18,728 nucleotides of DNA from Candidatus Tectimicrobiota bacterium. GTDB taxonomy: Bacteria; JACPSX01. This document shows, piece after piece, positions 1 through 8,078 of the stretch (within the stretch, counting starts at the first letter, position 1; each line of letters begins with the position of its first letter). Position numbers and translations under genes: made by a program. A model generated the notes under the pieces. The model was not told the DNA's origin, searched no databases, and worked only from the letters and a program-made list of their open reading frames with translations. The stretch is taken from contig JACPSX010000287.1 in the NCBI GenBank assembly GCA_016193065.1, forward strand, positions 1-18,728, given 5' to 3'.

Positions 1-1
1 C

Positions 2-1069
2 CCGTCCTGGACCGTGTCCAGCAACGCGGTGAACGTCTTCGGCATCGGACGCAAGGGGAAGATGGTGGGCGCCCTGCTCTCGGATCATCGGGGCGGTGGA
101 GCCGGGGGCCGCTCCTTCGGCGACGGATTCGACAGCGCGGGCCATCCTTTGTCCTACCTGGGGTTCATGGCGAACGTGGAGGATCAGGAGTGGAAGCTTC
201 CGATCCTGTACATCTTCCGGCAGCGGCTGAAGGACTCCGGAGGGCCGGGGAAATTCCGCGGCGGGGTGACCTCCATTTCCGCTCTGACCCCCTACGGCAC
301 CGAGCGCACCATCTTCAAGTGCATGAACACAGCGGGCACGAACCAGTCCAACGCGGCGGGGATCGAGGGGGGGTACCCGGGGTCGGGCTCCCAGGTCTCC
401 CTGGTGCGCGGCTCGACGGTCTGGGAGATCCTGAAGGGGGGAGAGAGCCCCATGACCCACGAAGCCCTGGGGGGAGAGATGCAGCATCTCCCGTCCAAGG
501 CCGACGGCGTTTTGGAGAACGGAGACCTCCTGGTGTTTTACCCGCCTGGGGGTGGAGGGTATGGAGATCCGCTGGACCGGGATCCCGACAGGGTTCGGGT
601 GGATGTTCTCAACGGCACGGTGTCCGTGGAGGCGGCCCGCAAGTACTACGGGGTGTGGCTGCGTGGGGACCTCAGCGTGGACGAGGGAGGCACCCGTCGA
701 GAGCGGGAGCAGCGGATCGCGGAGCGGCTGGGCACCCGGCAGCCGGGTACCCGGTCCCGGCTGGGTTCGGGCAACGGCTCGGGGGAGCGGCAGATCCAGG
801 GGGAGAGGATCGGAGAATACCTGGTCCGGGTCCGCAAGAACGGGGACGAGAGCCTGCACTGCGCCAAGTGCGGGGAGCACCTAGGCAAAAACGAAGCGGA
901 GTGGGACGGGAAAGTCCTGGTGCGGGAAGTTCCCCTGGGCACGGCAGGCCCGTGGATCTCGCTCAGGTACGGCGGGCAGAGCCCCAACTTTTCTCTGCGG
1001 GAAACTCTGTGCCCGGGCTGCGGCACGCTGCTCGACGTTCGCGAAGTCCTGGTGAATCCTCCCGACTAG
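2..1069 (+). CDS. HyuB/acetone-carboxylase-type subunit with C-terminal zinc-binding gamma-like tail (5' partial)
   Basis: The frame is open from base 2, so the true start lies upstream; residue numbers here count from the GTG at 14. Residues 1 to about 215 match the C-terminal half of hydantoinase B/oxoprolinase-type subunits: glycine-rich GGGAGGRSFGDG, the FRGG stretch, and YPPGGGGYGDPLDRDP followed by a segment like VSVEAARKYYGV. In acetone and acetophenone carboxylases this subunit works with an ATP-using HyuA-type partner. HyuB proteins normally end near residue 235. Here about 90 more residues follow, with CAKC (C283, C286) and CPGCGTLLDV (C333, C336), which resembles the small zinc-binding gamma subunit of acetone carboxylase. 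I infer a fused beta/alpha-gamma arrangement. Hydantoinase versus ketone carboxylase cannot be decided without the missing partner. It converges on the next gene across a hairpin repeat. Confidence 0.85.
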   Translation, partial: PSWTVSSNAVNVFGIGRKGKMVGALLSDHRGGGAGGRSFGDGFDSAGHPLSYLGFMANVEDQEWKLPILYIFRQRLKDSGGPGKFRGGVTSISALTPYGTERTIFKCMNTAGTNQSNAAGIEGGYPGSGSQVSLVRGSTVWEILKGGESPMTHEALGGEMQHLPSKADGVLENGDLLVFYPPGGGGYGDPLDRDPDRVRVDVLNGTVSVEAARKYYGVWLRGDLSVDEGGTRREREQRIAERLGTRQPGTRSRLGSGNGSGERQIQGERIGEYLVRVRKNGDESLHCAKCGEHLGKNEAEWDGKVLVREVPLGTAGPWISLRYGGQSPNFSLRETLCPGCGTLLDVREVLVNPPD

Positions 1070-1088
1070 CCAGGTGATGAAAGGGCTT

Positions 1089-1173
1089 CCGTTCCCCCTT
1101 CGACAAGCTCAGGGCGAACGGAGGAGGCCCTATTCTTATTCCGTTCGTGGTGAGCCTGTCGAACCATGAACGG
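1089..1173. repeat. paired hairpin repeat with complementary loops between convergent genes
   Basis: Two 33-nt arms (1089-1121 and 1141-1173) match as inverted copies at 25 of 33 positions. Each arm is also a hairpin by itself: CCGTTC and GAACGG ends give a 10-bp stem with one mismatch and a 13-nt loop. The loops, TTCGACAAGCTCA and TGAGCCTGTCGAA, are complementary at 12 of 13 positions. I recognise the TTCGACAAGCTCA core as a widely dispersed intergenic repeat in many bacterial genomes (from memory, not a search). It lies between two convergent stop codons and could act as a bidirectional terminator; no T-run follows. Confidence 0.75.
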
Positions 1174-1227
1174 ATTTCTGACCCAGTCTTCCCCGGGGGG
1201 AGAAGGGATCTTATTGCGTTGCGATAA

Positions 1228-2253
1228 TCAAGCGGAAATCGGGTTGAGAAGACCGTCAGGAAACTTCTTCAGGATCCCCAACTGCACCGCCTTCTTCAGG
1301 TAAAACTCCATTTCTTGCTCCCCTTTCGGTCCCCACTTCCACACGAAGGTTCTGGGAAGGCGCTCGGCGGCAATCTCCACCTCCTTCTCCGTGTTGAGGC
1401 CCAGGGCCTTCCTCAGCCAATCTTTCTGGAGATTCCCTTTGATGTCTTTGGTGAACAATTCCCAGGCTTCGTCCCGGGCTTTGAGGAAGGAAATGATCGC
1501 AGGGCGGGCATTCTTGATCATGTCTTCCCGGGCGCCGATGCCCCCCACCTGCATCAGGGTATTGCCCGTGATCTCCTGCCAGTCCTTGAGAAAGGGATTC
1601 CCGACCACCTTGTATTTTCCCGTGGCCAGCAGCTTCGACAGGCTCACCTCAATGGCCAGGCCGGCATCCAGCTCTCCCTTTTCCACCAGCGCCGCCGACA
1701 GAGGAGCCGTAACCTTACGCAACCGAAATTTCGTTTCCGCATCGATTCCCTTGATCTGAGCCACCATCAGCAGGCCGGCACTCGCCTCGGAAGGGAGACC
1801 GAACCAGCCCACGTTCTTGCCGATGAGGTCCTCCATGCGCTTGTACGGAGCATCCGCCCGGGCGATCAGGCAGGTCTGCTGCTGCATGTTCGGGCTGATG
1901 TACTGAACCGGCCGCCCTTCGAGTCGCCCAATGGCCCCCGAGATGGCGCCAAAGGCCCCGCTGATGTCCGTCTTTCCCAGGAAGAATTGAGTGAACTGGG
2001 CGTTGATGTTGTCAAAAAGCTTGAACTCCAGATCTCCCCCGTATTTGGCATCCAGGTGCAACTGGTTGATGATCGTCGAGTAAATCGACGTGGTGCCGGT
2101 GTTGAGGACGCCGACCACATACTTTTTCTGGGCCAGGGCTCGTGCCGGGGTAAGCAACGATCCTCCCAGGCCGAGCAAGAGAGCGCTTGCCGTTCCACCT
2201 AGGAATTCCCGACGGTTCATGCCCTCCAAGCGCTTACAAACAGTTGTTGCCAT
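1228..2253 (-). CDS. Tat-exported ABC transporter substrate-binding protein, NMT1/THI5-like
   Basis: The product has 341 residues. A twin-arginine signal follows a short N-tail (NRREFLGG at about residues 12-19, hydrophobic stretch to about 38, ALAQ near the cleavage site), so it probably acts in the periplasm or on the outer membrane face. The rest has the type II periplasmic binding fold of the NMT1/THI5/SsuA group: a KKYVVGVLNTG opening strand, a segment scoring the ligand pocket around FGAISGAIGR, and the hinge region MEDLIGKNVGWFGLPSEASAG. Members bind sulfonates, thiamine precursors, nitrate or aromatic acids; this ligand is unknown. AGGAGG six bases before the ATG supports the start at 2253 over the internal ATG at residue 12. 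No permease or ATPase gene is nearby, so it is a solo binding protein here. Confidence 0.85.
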   Translation of the reverse strand: MATTVCKRLEGMNRREFLGGTASALLLGLGGSLLTPARALAQKKYVVGVLNTGTTSIYSTIINQLHLDAKYGGDLEFKLFDNINAQFTQFFLGKTDISGAFGAISGAIGRLEGRPVQYISPNMQQQTCLIARADAPYKRMEDLIGKNVGWFGLPSEASAGLLMVAQIKGIDAETKFRLRKVTAPLSAALVEKGELDAGLAIEVSLSKLLATGKYKVVGNPFLKDWQEITGNTLMQVGGIGAREDMIKNARPAIISFLKARDEAWELFTKDIKGNLQKDWLRKALGLNTEKEVEIAAERLPRTFVWKWGPKGEQEMEFYLKKAVQLGILKKFPDGLLNPISA

Positions 2254-2673
2254 GGCGATCCTCCTTTCCTGGGGGTTAAGGAATCAGTCGCAAAAAAATT
2301 CGCTGCTCGGCCTATCGTTGGCGATGTCGGACGTATAGCACAAAACAAGGGTAATTTTCAGTATCCTTTTTTTCCTCAAAAATTGTCCTTCCCGAATCCC
2401 TCCTCCTTGGAAGCAACCCCCTGGACCCGAAAATAAAGCCCGGGGAGAAGCGTTACCGAGTCGGTTGACCAACTTGCTGTCCCTGATTGGAAAACTGCAG
2501 ACGCCCCGGGAACTCGGAAGAGAGTCCAGGAGAGTTGGATGCTCGGCGGAAATCCAATTGAACTTTCTCCCCACAAGCCCGTATAATAGTCGGGTCATTG
2601 CCCCTCGCAATCAAGACGCAGGTCCCTACCACTACTGGCCGGAGAAGTTCAAAACACCGTAAGGAGGCTCGTC
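2254..2673. other. 420-bp divergent intergenic region with nested inverted repeats
   Basis: I see no convincing gene here. Nested inverted pairs surround a core: CTGGAC (2421-2426) with GTCCAG (2524-2529), CCGA (2427-2430) with TCGG (2514-2517), and CCCGGGG (2439-2445) with CCCCGGG (2504-2510). ACCGAGTCGGT (2455-2465) lies inside. A further hairpin, TTGGAT (2535-2540) with ATCCAA (2552-2557), ends just before the -35 of the rightward promoter. On the minus strand a weak promoter candidate (CTGAAA at 2361-2356, 18 bp, TATACG at 2337-2332) could serve the binding-protein gene. If minus transcription starts further upstream, the nested pairs would form a structured leader. Confidence 0.5.
2558..2587 (+). 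promoter_or_regulatory. sigma70-type promoter for the ThDP enzyme gene
   Basis: TTGAAC (2558-2563) is separated by 18 bp from a perfect TATAAT (2582-2587). Predicted transcription start is near 2594, giving a leader of about 80 nt before the ATG at 2674, which has AAGGAGG six bases upstream. Confidence 0.6.
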
Positions 2674-4485
2674 ATGCCGGTATCATCCTCGCCATCCACC
2701 GCCAGCGTAGCGGAACTGGCTACCCCTCGCCGACCCGAATACGGGTCCGATCACATCGTCGACGTTTTCAAAGCGCTGGACATCGAGTACACGGCCTTCA
2801 ACCCGGGAGCCACCTTCCGCGGGATTCACGATTCCATCGTGAATTACGGCGGCAACACGCGGCCCGAGGTGATCGAGTGCTGCCACGAGGAGATCTCGGT
2901 GGCCGTCGCCCACGGCTATGCCAAGGCTGCAGGCAAGCCGATGATCGCCATCGTCCACAACATCGTGGGGCTTCAGCACGCCTCCATGGCCATCTTCAAC
3001 GCCTGGTGCGATCGGGTCCCGGTGCTCGTCCTGGGAGGGACGGGACCCATGGACACCATGAAGCGCCGGCCCTGGATCGACTGGATCCATACGGCGCTGG
3101 TGCAGGGCAACCTGGTGCGCGATTTTGTGAAGTGGGACGACCAGCCCCATACCCTCAGCAACGTGGCCGAATCCTTCTTGAGAGGCTACCGGATCGCCCT
3201 GACCGAGCCCCAGGGCCCCATCTATATCTGCTATGATGCCGAGATCCAGGAAGGCCGGGTGACCGAAGAGATCTCCATTCCCGACGTGAGCCGCTACGGC
3301 CTGCCGGCACCCTTTCAGGCGGAACGGGGGGCACTGGAAAAAGCCGCCGACCTTCTTACCCGGGCCAAGTTCCCGGTGATTATCGCCGACTTCGTGGGCC
3401 GGAACCCGGGGGCGGTCCGCCACCTGGTGGAGCTGGCGGAAACCCTTAACGTTCCCGTCCTCGACACGGACAAGAGGAACCGGTTTAACTTCCCGAACAC
3501 GCACCCCCTGGATCTTTCGGGAGCCGATAATGAGATTATCAAGAAAGCCGATGTGATTTTGGGTTTGGATGTCCAGGATCTCTTCGGGGCCCTGAGCACG
3601 ACGGACCGGGTGGCCCGGGTAGCCAGGATGGGAATCGGCAAGGAAACCCAGGTGATTCACATTCACTTGAACGACCTCATCGTCCGAAGCTGGTCCACCG
3701 ATTACCAGCGGCTTCCCGCCGTGGACCTCCCGATCCTGGCCGACACTTCCGTGGCCCTGCCGGAGCTCGTGACCCTGTGCAAGGAGAGATTGAAAGGCGA
3801 AAACCCGAAGACCTCGGGGCGCCAACAGCGCCGGGAGGAATGCACGGAAATTCACCACCGCCTGAGGCAGACCTGGGCGGAAGCCGCCTCAACTCCGGTG
3901 CGCAACGGCCGCCTGACGGTTCCCTTCGTGGCGAAAGAGGTCTATGAAGCGATCAAGTCCGAAGACTGGACCCTGGTAAACGGAGATTTTAACAGTTGGG
4001 TCCGTCGGCTCTGGACAATGGACAAGCCTTACCAGTATCTGGGCCGGGCCGGCGGCGGCGGCGTGGGCTACGGAATGGGAGCCTCCCTGGGAGCCACCCT
4101 GGCGAACAAGGGGAACGGCAGGCTCTGCGTCGATATCCAGTCCGACGGCGACCTTCTCTATTGCGCCAGCTCCTTGTGGACGGCGGCACACCACCGAATT
4201 CCCCTGCTGGCCGTCATGTTCAACAACCGCTCTTACTACAACTCTCAAGAGCACGGAATCAACATGGCCAAGGCGCGCAATCGCCCCGTGGAAAAAGCGG
4301 GGATCGGCACCGAGATCACGGACCCCAACGTGGATTTCACCACGCTGGCCAAAGCGTACGGCTTGTGGGGCAAGGGGCCCATCACCCGTCCCGAGGAGGT
4401 GCGCCCCGCGATCCAGGAAGCCCTGCGCCATGTGAAGGAACAGAACGAATTCGCCCTCGTGGACATCGTCATGGAACCGCGCTGA
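2674..4485 (+). CDS. thiamine-diphosphate-dependent enzyme of the acetolactate synthase/decarboxylase family
   Basis: The product has 603 residues, the usual length for the ALS, oxalyl-CoA decarboxylase and benzoylformate decarboxylase superfamily. The N-terminal pyrimidine-binding domain has CCHEEISVAVAHGYAKAAGKP, with the likely catalytic Glu at E72 after H71. The central domain spans roughly 210-370. The C-terminal diphosphate-binding domain carries the Mg/ThDP motif as SDGD (490-493) and ends 24 residues later in NN (517-518); the first Gly of the usual GDG is Ser. I recall the same departure in a set of unassigned ThDP proteins. The reaction should be decarboxylation or carboligation of a 2-keto acid or acyl-CoA; the substrate is not readable. 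The start is set by AAGGAGG six bases upstream. It is monocistronic and converges on the next gene with 22 bp between the stops. Confidence 0.88.
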   Translation: MPVSSSPSTASVAELATPRRPEYGSDHIVDVFKALDIEYTAFNPGATFRGIHDSIVNYGGNTRPEVIECCHEEISVAVAHGYAKAAGKPMIAIVHNIVGLQHASMAIFNAWCDRVPVLVLGGTGPMDTMKRRPWIDWIHTALVQGNLVRDFVKWDDQPHTLSNVAESFLRGYRIALTEPQGPIYICYDAEIQEGRVTEEISIPDVSRYGLPAPFQAERGALEKAADLLTRAKFPVIIADFVGRNPGAVRHLVELAETLNVPVLDTDKRNRFNFPNTHPLDLSGADNEIIKKADVILGLDVQDLFGALSTTDRVARVARMGIGKETQVIHIHLNDLIVRSWSTDYQRLPAVDLPILADTSVALPELVTLCKERLKGENPKTSGRQQRREECTEIHHRLRQTWAEAASTPVRNGRLTVPFVAKEVYEAIKSEDWTLVNGDFNSWVRRLWTMDKPYQYLGRAGGGGVGYGMGASLGATLANKGNGRLCVDIQSDGDLLYCASSLWTAAHHRIPLLAVMFNNRSYYNSQEHGINMAKARNRPVEKAGIGTEITDPNVDFTTLAKAYGLWGKGPITRPEEVRPAIQEALRHVKEQNEFALVDIVMEPR

Positions 4486-4507
4486 ACAGGGAGGGATGGC
4501 CGGGCCC

Positions 4508-5404
4508 TCAGGCGTTCGCCAGAGCCTCCTCGATGACCTGATTCTTCCAGGTGGTGGGCAAGGGGATCCCGCATTCTTCCAGACCGACGGTCGCTGCACG
4601 GGGCACCAGACCGATGATCTCCAGATCGGACACCGGCAGCCCCCGGCTCTCCGCTTCGGCGGCGATGCGGCGGATGATCTGGCTCCAGGGTGTGATCCTG
4701 TAGTCCACCAGATTGACCGAGACCTGCACCATCCGGCGGCCGCGGAGTTTCACCCCGATTGCCTTCACAGCCGGAAGCCCCCCATCCCGGGCGCGCACGG
4801 CCCGGGCGACGGCCCGAGCGCTCTCCAGATCCTGCGAGGCCAGGTTGACATTGAAGGCGATGAGAATGCCCCGGGCTCCCACGGCCGTAGCTCCAGACTT
4901 GGCGTGAAACCGGCAAGGGCCTTCGTCGGGCTTCCAGCGCGGGTCTGCAAGCTTCCCCTGCAACCCCTCGTACTCTCCGCGCCGTACCGCCTCCAGCGGG
5001 ATGCGCTTCGCCGTCCGGGCCGCCTCTCCGTAGTAGAAGACCGGAATCCCGTGGCGGCCGGCAAATTGCCGCCCGAACTCATGGGCCGTCTGGACGGCTC
5101 GGGCCATGGGGAGATCCCCCAACGGGACAAAGGGGACCACATCAACGGCCCCGAGACGGGGATGGACGCCGCGATGATTCCTCATGTCAATGTGCTCCAC
5201 AGCCAGGCCGCAGGAAGCCAGGGCCGCCTCCAGGACTCTCTCGGGAGTACCCGCAAAGGTGAGCACCGAGCGATGGTGGTCCGGATCGCTCGTCGCGTGG
5301 AGAAAATTAACTCCGCTCACGCCCTTGACGGCCTGGACCAGGGAATCGACCAGACTCCGGTCCTTCCCCTCGCTGATGTTCGATACACATTCGAGAAGAT
5401 TCAC
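4508..5404 (-). CDS. glutamate formimidoyltransferase (single-domain FTCD N-terminal type)
   Basis: The product has 298 residues, the size of the stand-alone formiminotransferase domain without the cyclodeaminase half. Family motifs appear in order: ECVSNISEGKD (5-15), DPDHHRSVLTFAG (40-52), HRGVHPRLGAVDVVPF (77-92), VFYYGEAA, GATAVGARGILIAFNVNL, and VQVSVNLVDYR. H81 corresponds by position to the catalytic His82 of porcine FTCD. The enzyme moves the formimino group from N-formimino-L-glutamate to tetrahydrofolate, linking histidine breakdown to one-carbon metabolism in the cytosol. The start is GTG at 5402-5404 with only a weak G-rich ribosome site. No hut genes or cyclodeaminase are adjacent, so its pathway here is unsupported by neighbours. 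It diverges from the UbiD gene. Confidence 0.88.
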   Translation of the reverse strand: MNLLECVSNISEGKDRSLVDSLVQAVKGVSGVNFLHATSDPDHHRSVLTFAGTPERVLEAALASCGLAVEHIDMRNHRGVHPRLGAVDVVPFVPLGDLPMARAVQTAHEFGRQFAGRHGIPVFYYGEAARTAKRIPLEAVRRGEYEGLQGKLADPRWKPDEGPCRFHAKSGATAVGARGILIAFNVNLASQDLESARAVARAVRARDGGLPAVKAIGVKLRGRRMVQVSVNLVDYRITPWSQIIRRIAAEAESRGLPVSDLEIIGLVPRAATVGLEECGIPLPTTWKNQVIEEALANA

Positions 5405-5471
5405 CGCCGCGCGCTTAGCCCCCCGACAGTCAGTTCTCGCAGGGTTTGCAATGCCTCAACCGCATTCGGAT

Positions 5472-5542
5472 CCCCTCACCCTGTCCCTCTCCGCACGCCC
5501 ATAGGGCACCCGGGGTACCCGGGGGAGAGAGGAGGTGAGGGG
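5472..5542. repeat. palindromic repeat, copy A of the CCCTCTCC family
   Basis: CCCCTCACC (5472-5480) pairs with GGTGAGGGG (5534-5542), and the inner CCCTCTCC pairs with GGAGAGAGG. The centre contains a GCCC/GGGC hairpin and a GGGTACCC palindrome. It lies in the divergent gap between the formimidoyltransferase and UbiD genes and shares its stem with two further copies at 7044-7067 and 8735-8770. The remaining gap shows only a weak promoter candidate (TTGAAG 5551-5556, 18 bp, TACCAT 5575-5580) facing the UbiD gene. Confidence 0.7.
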
Positions 5543-5645
5543 GCTCTTCCTTGAAGTGCAGCGGGCAGGAATGTTACCATAGAAGAAACGCTGAACCAAG
5601 TTGCGCCGGCGCAGTCTTCCAAACCATAACATCCGGAGGCGAGCC

Positions 5646-7034
5646 ATGAACAAAGACCTGAGGAGCTTTCTCTCCCAATTGGCCAAGATGGGGGATCGGG
5701 AGATTGTCCGCGTCCGCCGCGAGGTCGATCCCCGCTTCGAGCTCAACACGGTGGTGGCCAAGCTGGAACAGGAGGGGAAGTATCCGGCCGTCTATTTCGA
5801 CAAGGTTAAGGGGTCCCGCATTCCCGTGGTCACCAACCTCTGCTCGACTTACGAAAAGCTGGCCCTGGCCCTGGATACGAAACTGGAACATCTCGTGGAG
5901 GAACATGCCGCGCGGGAAAGGCACCCCGTGGCGACCCGCACGGTCAGCAATGCTCCCGTGAAAGACACGATTCTCACCGGAGAGAGGGCGGATCTGGGCA
6001 TCTTGCCCATCCCCACCCACAACGCCCTGGACGGCGGTCCCTACGTGTGCAGCGGAGTGGGAATCGTCAAGGATCCGGAAACCGGAAAGCAAAACGCGGG
6101 GGTTTACCGGCACATGGTCTACGGCCCTCAGACCATGGGAGTTTACATGGTGAGGGCCCATCACATCTTTTACCTGTGGCGCCGCTACAGCGAGCGCCAG
6201 GAGGAGATGGCCATCGCCATCGCCCTGGGACACCATCCGGCTCTCATGCTGGGCGCCATCTCCCGCCACCCGGGAGCCGGCGGTGAACTGGAAGTGGCCG
6301 GCGCCCTTCTCGGGGAACCTCTGGAAGTAGTTCCCGGAGAAACCGTCGATCTCCTGGTACCCGCGGCGGCTGAAATCATCATCGAGGGGAAGATCATCCC
6401 GGGAGAGATGCACGAGGAGGGACCTTTCGGCGAATGGCCGCGATATTACACTTCTTTCGGTCCGCAGCCCTACATGCGGGTCACGGCCATCACCATGCGC
6501 CGCGATCCGATCTACCAGGACCTGTGCGCCGCCCATTCGGACCACCTGGTGGTCGGCGGGCTGGCGCGGATGGGAAGCCTGCTCATGCGGGTGAGGGAAG
6601 TGGTCCCCACCGTGAAAGCCGTCAACATGCCCATGTCCGGCGGCGCCCGGGCCCACTGCTACATTTCCATGAAAAAGCAGACCGAGGGGGAGCCCAAGCA
6701 AGCCGCCTTTGCCGCCCTCACGGTGGAAAACGACATCAAGATGGTCATTGTCGTGGACGAGGACATCAACGTCTTCAACGAACCCGAAGTTCTGTGGGCC
6801 GTGGCCACCCGCTTTGAGGCGGACCGGGACTTGATCGTCATGCCAAACTGCCAGGGGATCGAGCTTATCCCCACAGCTTACGGGCACAACCGCAACGAGC
6901 ACGGCAACATGAACACCAAGCTCATCCTGGATGCCACCAAGCCCTGCCCGCCGGTGCCTTTTCCCGAGCGGGCCGATGTTCCCCAGGATCTGCTGCGCTC
7001 ACTGAACCTGTCGGACTACGTGGTCCCTTATTAG
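5646..7034 (+). CDS. UbiD-family prenylated-FMN-dependent decarboxylase
   Basis: The product has 462 residues, typical for UbiD enzymes that add or remove CO2 at aromatic or alpha,beta-unsaturated acids using prenyl-FMN. Seen features: DGGPYVCSGVGIVKDPETG (129-147), NAGVYRHMVYG (150-160) with R155, GHHPALMLGA (195-204), and EGKIIPGEMHEEGPFGEWPRYY (247-268). By family knowledge the Glu-Arg-Glu catalytic set falls on R155, E257/E258 and E263, with N150 and nearby acidic residues binding the metal and cofactor. The ATG at 5646 has GGAGG six bases upstream; a TTG at 5601 in the same frame has no ribosome site. No ubiX prenyltransferase gene is in the window. The substrate is unknown; the nearby ThDP and HyuB genes suggest catabolism more than ubiquinone synthesis. 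Confidence 0.9.
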   Translation: MNKDLRSFLSQLAKMGDREIVRVRREVDPRFELNTVVAKLEQEGKYPAVYFDKVKGSRIPVVTNLCSTYEKLALALDTKLEHLVEEHAARERHPVATRTVSNAPVKDTILTGERADLGILPIPTHNALDGGPYVCSGVGIVKDPETGKQNAGVYRHMVYGPQTMGVYMVRAHHIFYLWRRYSERQEEMAIAIALGHHPALMLGAISRHPGAGGELEVAGALLGEPLEVVPGETVDLLVPAAAEIIIEGKIIPGEMHEEGPFGEWPRYYTSFGPQPYMRVTAITMRRDPIYQDLCAAHSDHLVVGGLARMGSLLMRVREVVPTVKAVNMPMSGGARAHCYISMKKQTEGEPKQAAFAALTVENDIKMVIVVDEDINVFNEPEVLWAVATRFEADRDLIVMPNCQGIELIPTAYGHNRNEHGNMNTKLILDATKPCPPVPFPERADVPQDLLRSLNLSDYVVPY

Positions 7035-7043
7035 TTCCTCCTT

Positions 7044-7067
7044 CCCCTCTCCCTGGTGGGGAGAGGG
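7044..7067. repeat. palindromic repeat, copy B of the CCCTCTCCC family
   Basis: CCCTCTCCC (7045-7053) and GGGAGAGGG (7059-7067) form a perfect 9-bp stem with a 5-nt loop, flanked by pyrimidine-rich (left) and purine-rich (right) arms from about 7037 to 7080. It fills the gap between the UbiD and SDR genes. It could be a weak terminator or an mRNA-stabilising hairpin. Confidence 0.7.
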
Positions 7068-7099
7068 CGAGGGGGAGGGGATCCCCCAAGGAATACACT

Positions 7100-7993
7100 A
7101 TGGCCAGAATCTTCGTCACCGGAGGAACCGGTTTCGTGGGTCAGGAAATTCTCCGGGAGCTTCACCGTCAAGGTTATGGTCTCCGCTGTCTGGTGCGCCC
7201 AGGTTCGGAAGGCAAGCTTCCTCTGCGGGAAGGGGTTGAAATCATTCACGGCGATTTGCGAGAGCCCGCTTCTCTGGAGAACGCCGCCACCGGATGCGAG
7301 GCCGTCATCCACCTGGTGGGAATCATCCGGGAATATCCCCGCCAAGGGATCACCTTTAAGAACCTTCACGTGGAAGCGACCCGGCAGGCCTTGAAGATCG
7401 CCCGGACCGCAAGGGTTTCCCGCTATCTTCACATGAGCGCCCTGGGAGTTCGGGAAGGAGCTGTTTCCGCTTACCACCGCACCAAGTGGGAAGCGGAAGA
7501 GATCGTGCGAGCAAGCGGCCTCACCTTCACGATCTTCCGTCCCTCGGTGATCGTTGGCCCCGAAGGCGAATTCATGACAATGATCTCCCGCCTCGTGCGG
7601 TGTGCTCCTGTGGTGCCGGTCATCGGAGATGGTCGCTACCGTCTCCAGCCCGTAGCCCTGGAGACGGTAGCCAGAGGTTTTGTGACGGCGCTGCGCTCCC
7701 CAGCAGCCAAGGACAAGACCTTCGAGGTGGCCGGACCGGATCCGGTGACCTACAACGAGTTCCTGGACTTGGTAGGAAAATGCCTGGGGAAAAAGGTGCG
7801 CCGGCTTCACCAGCCGCTCTGGCTCATGAGGCCTCTGGTCGCCGCGCTGGAAAAAGTCCCTTTCTTTCCTCTCACCAGCAACCAGCTCACCATGCTGCTG
7901 GAAGACAACACGACGGACCCGGACCCGTTTTACCGAACCCTGGGCCTGGAGCCCATCCCCGTGGAAGACGCCATCCGCCGAGCCCTGCGTTGA
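7100..7993 (+). CDS. atypical SDR, complex I NDUFA9-like NAD(P)-binding protein
   Basis: The product has 297 residues. It opens with the Rossmann motif TGGTGFVG (residues 7-14), then a conserved HGDLREPASL and the strand VIHLVGIIREYP. HMSALG and the YHRTK segment give the SDR YxxxK active-site pair. The C-terminal half (EVAGPDPVTYNEFLDLV) is that of the atypical SDR group that includes mitochondrial NDUFA9 and bacterial NAD(P)H-binding proteins. Members often bind NADP without a known catalytic role; a quinone, lipid or sugar-nucleotide link is possible. An AAGGA sequence precedes the ATG at 7100. It is 65 bp behind the UbiD gene and may be cotranscribed through copy B of the palindrome. No other complex I gene is nearby. 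Confidence 0.82.
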   Translation: MARIFVTGGTGFVGQEILRELHRQGYGLRCLVRPGSEGKLPLREGVEIIHGDLREPASLENAATGCEAVIHLVGIIREYPRQGITFKNLHVEATRQALKIARTARVSRYLHMSALGVREGAVSAYHRTKWEAEEIVRASGLTFTIFRPSVIVGPEGEFMTMISRLVRCAPVVPVIGDGRYRLQPVALETVARGFVTALRSPAAKDKTFEVAGPDPVTYNEFLDLVGKCLGKKVRRLHQPLWLMRPLVAALEKVPFFPLTSNQLTMLLEDNTTDPDPFYRTLGLEPIPVEDAIRRALR

Positions 7994-8026
7994 AACAGAC
8001 TGGGGAGCGTGTTCGACAGAATCAAA

Positions 8027-8056
8027 GACGGACACTCGGAAATGAAAACGTCCGTC
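8027..8056. terminator. possible hairpin between convergent genes
   Basis: GACGGAC (8027-8033) and GTCCGTC (8050-8056) form a perfect 7-bp stem with a 16-nt loop, between the convergent stops at 7993 and 8079. On the plus side a GTTGTTTTT stretch follows at 8071-8079, somewhat far from the stem. Support is modest. Confidence 0.35.
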
Positions 8057-8078
8057 GATAAGCTGGGTCAGTTGTTTT

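Noticed and set aside
2683-3858. 391-codon open frame on the minus strand
   Set aside because: It is antisense to the ThDP enzyme gene, has low-complexity His/Gly/Asp-rich composition typical of GC-rich shadows, and no recognisable domain.
5574-6902. 442-codon open frame on the minus strand
   Set aside because: It is antisense to the UbiD gene, has no family motif, and its composition is typical of a shadow frame.
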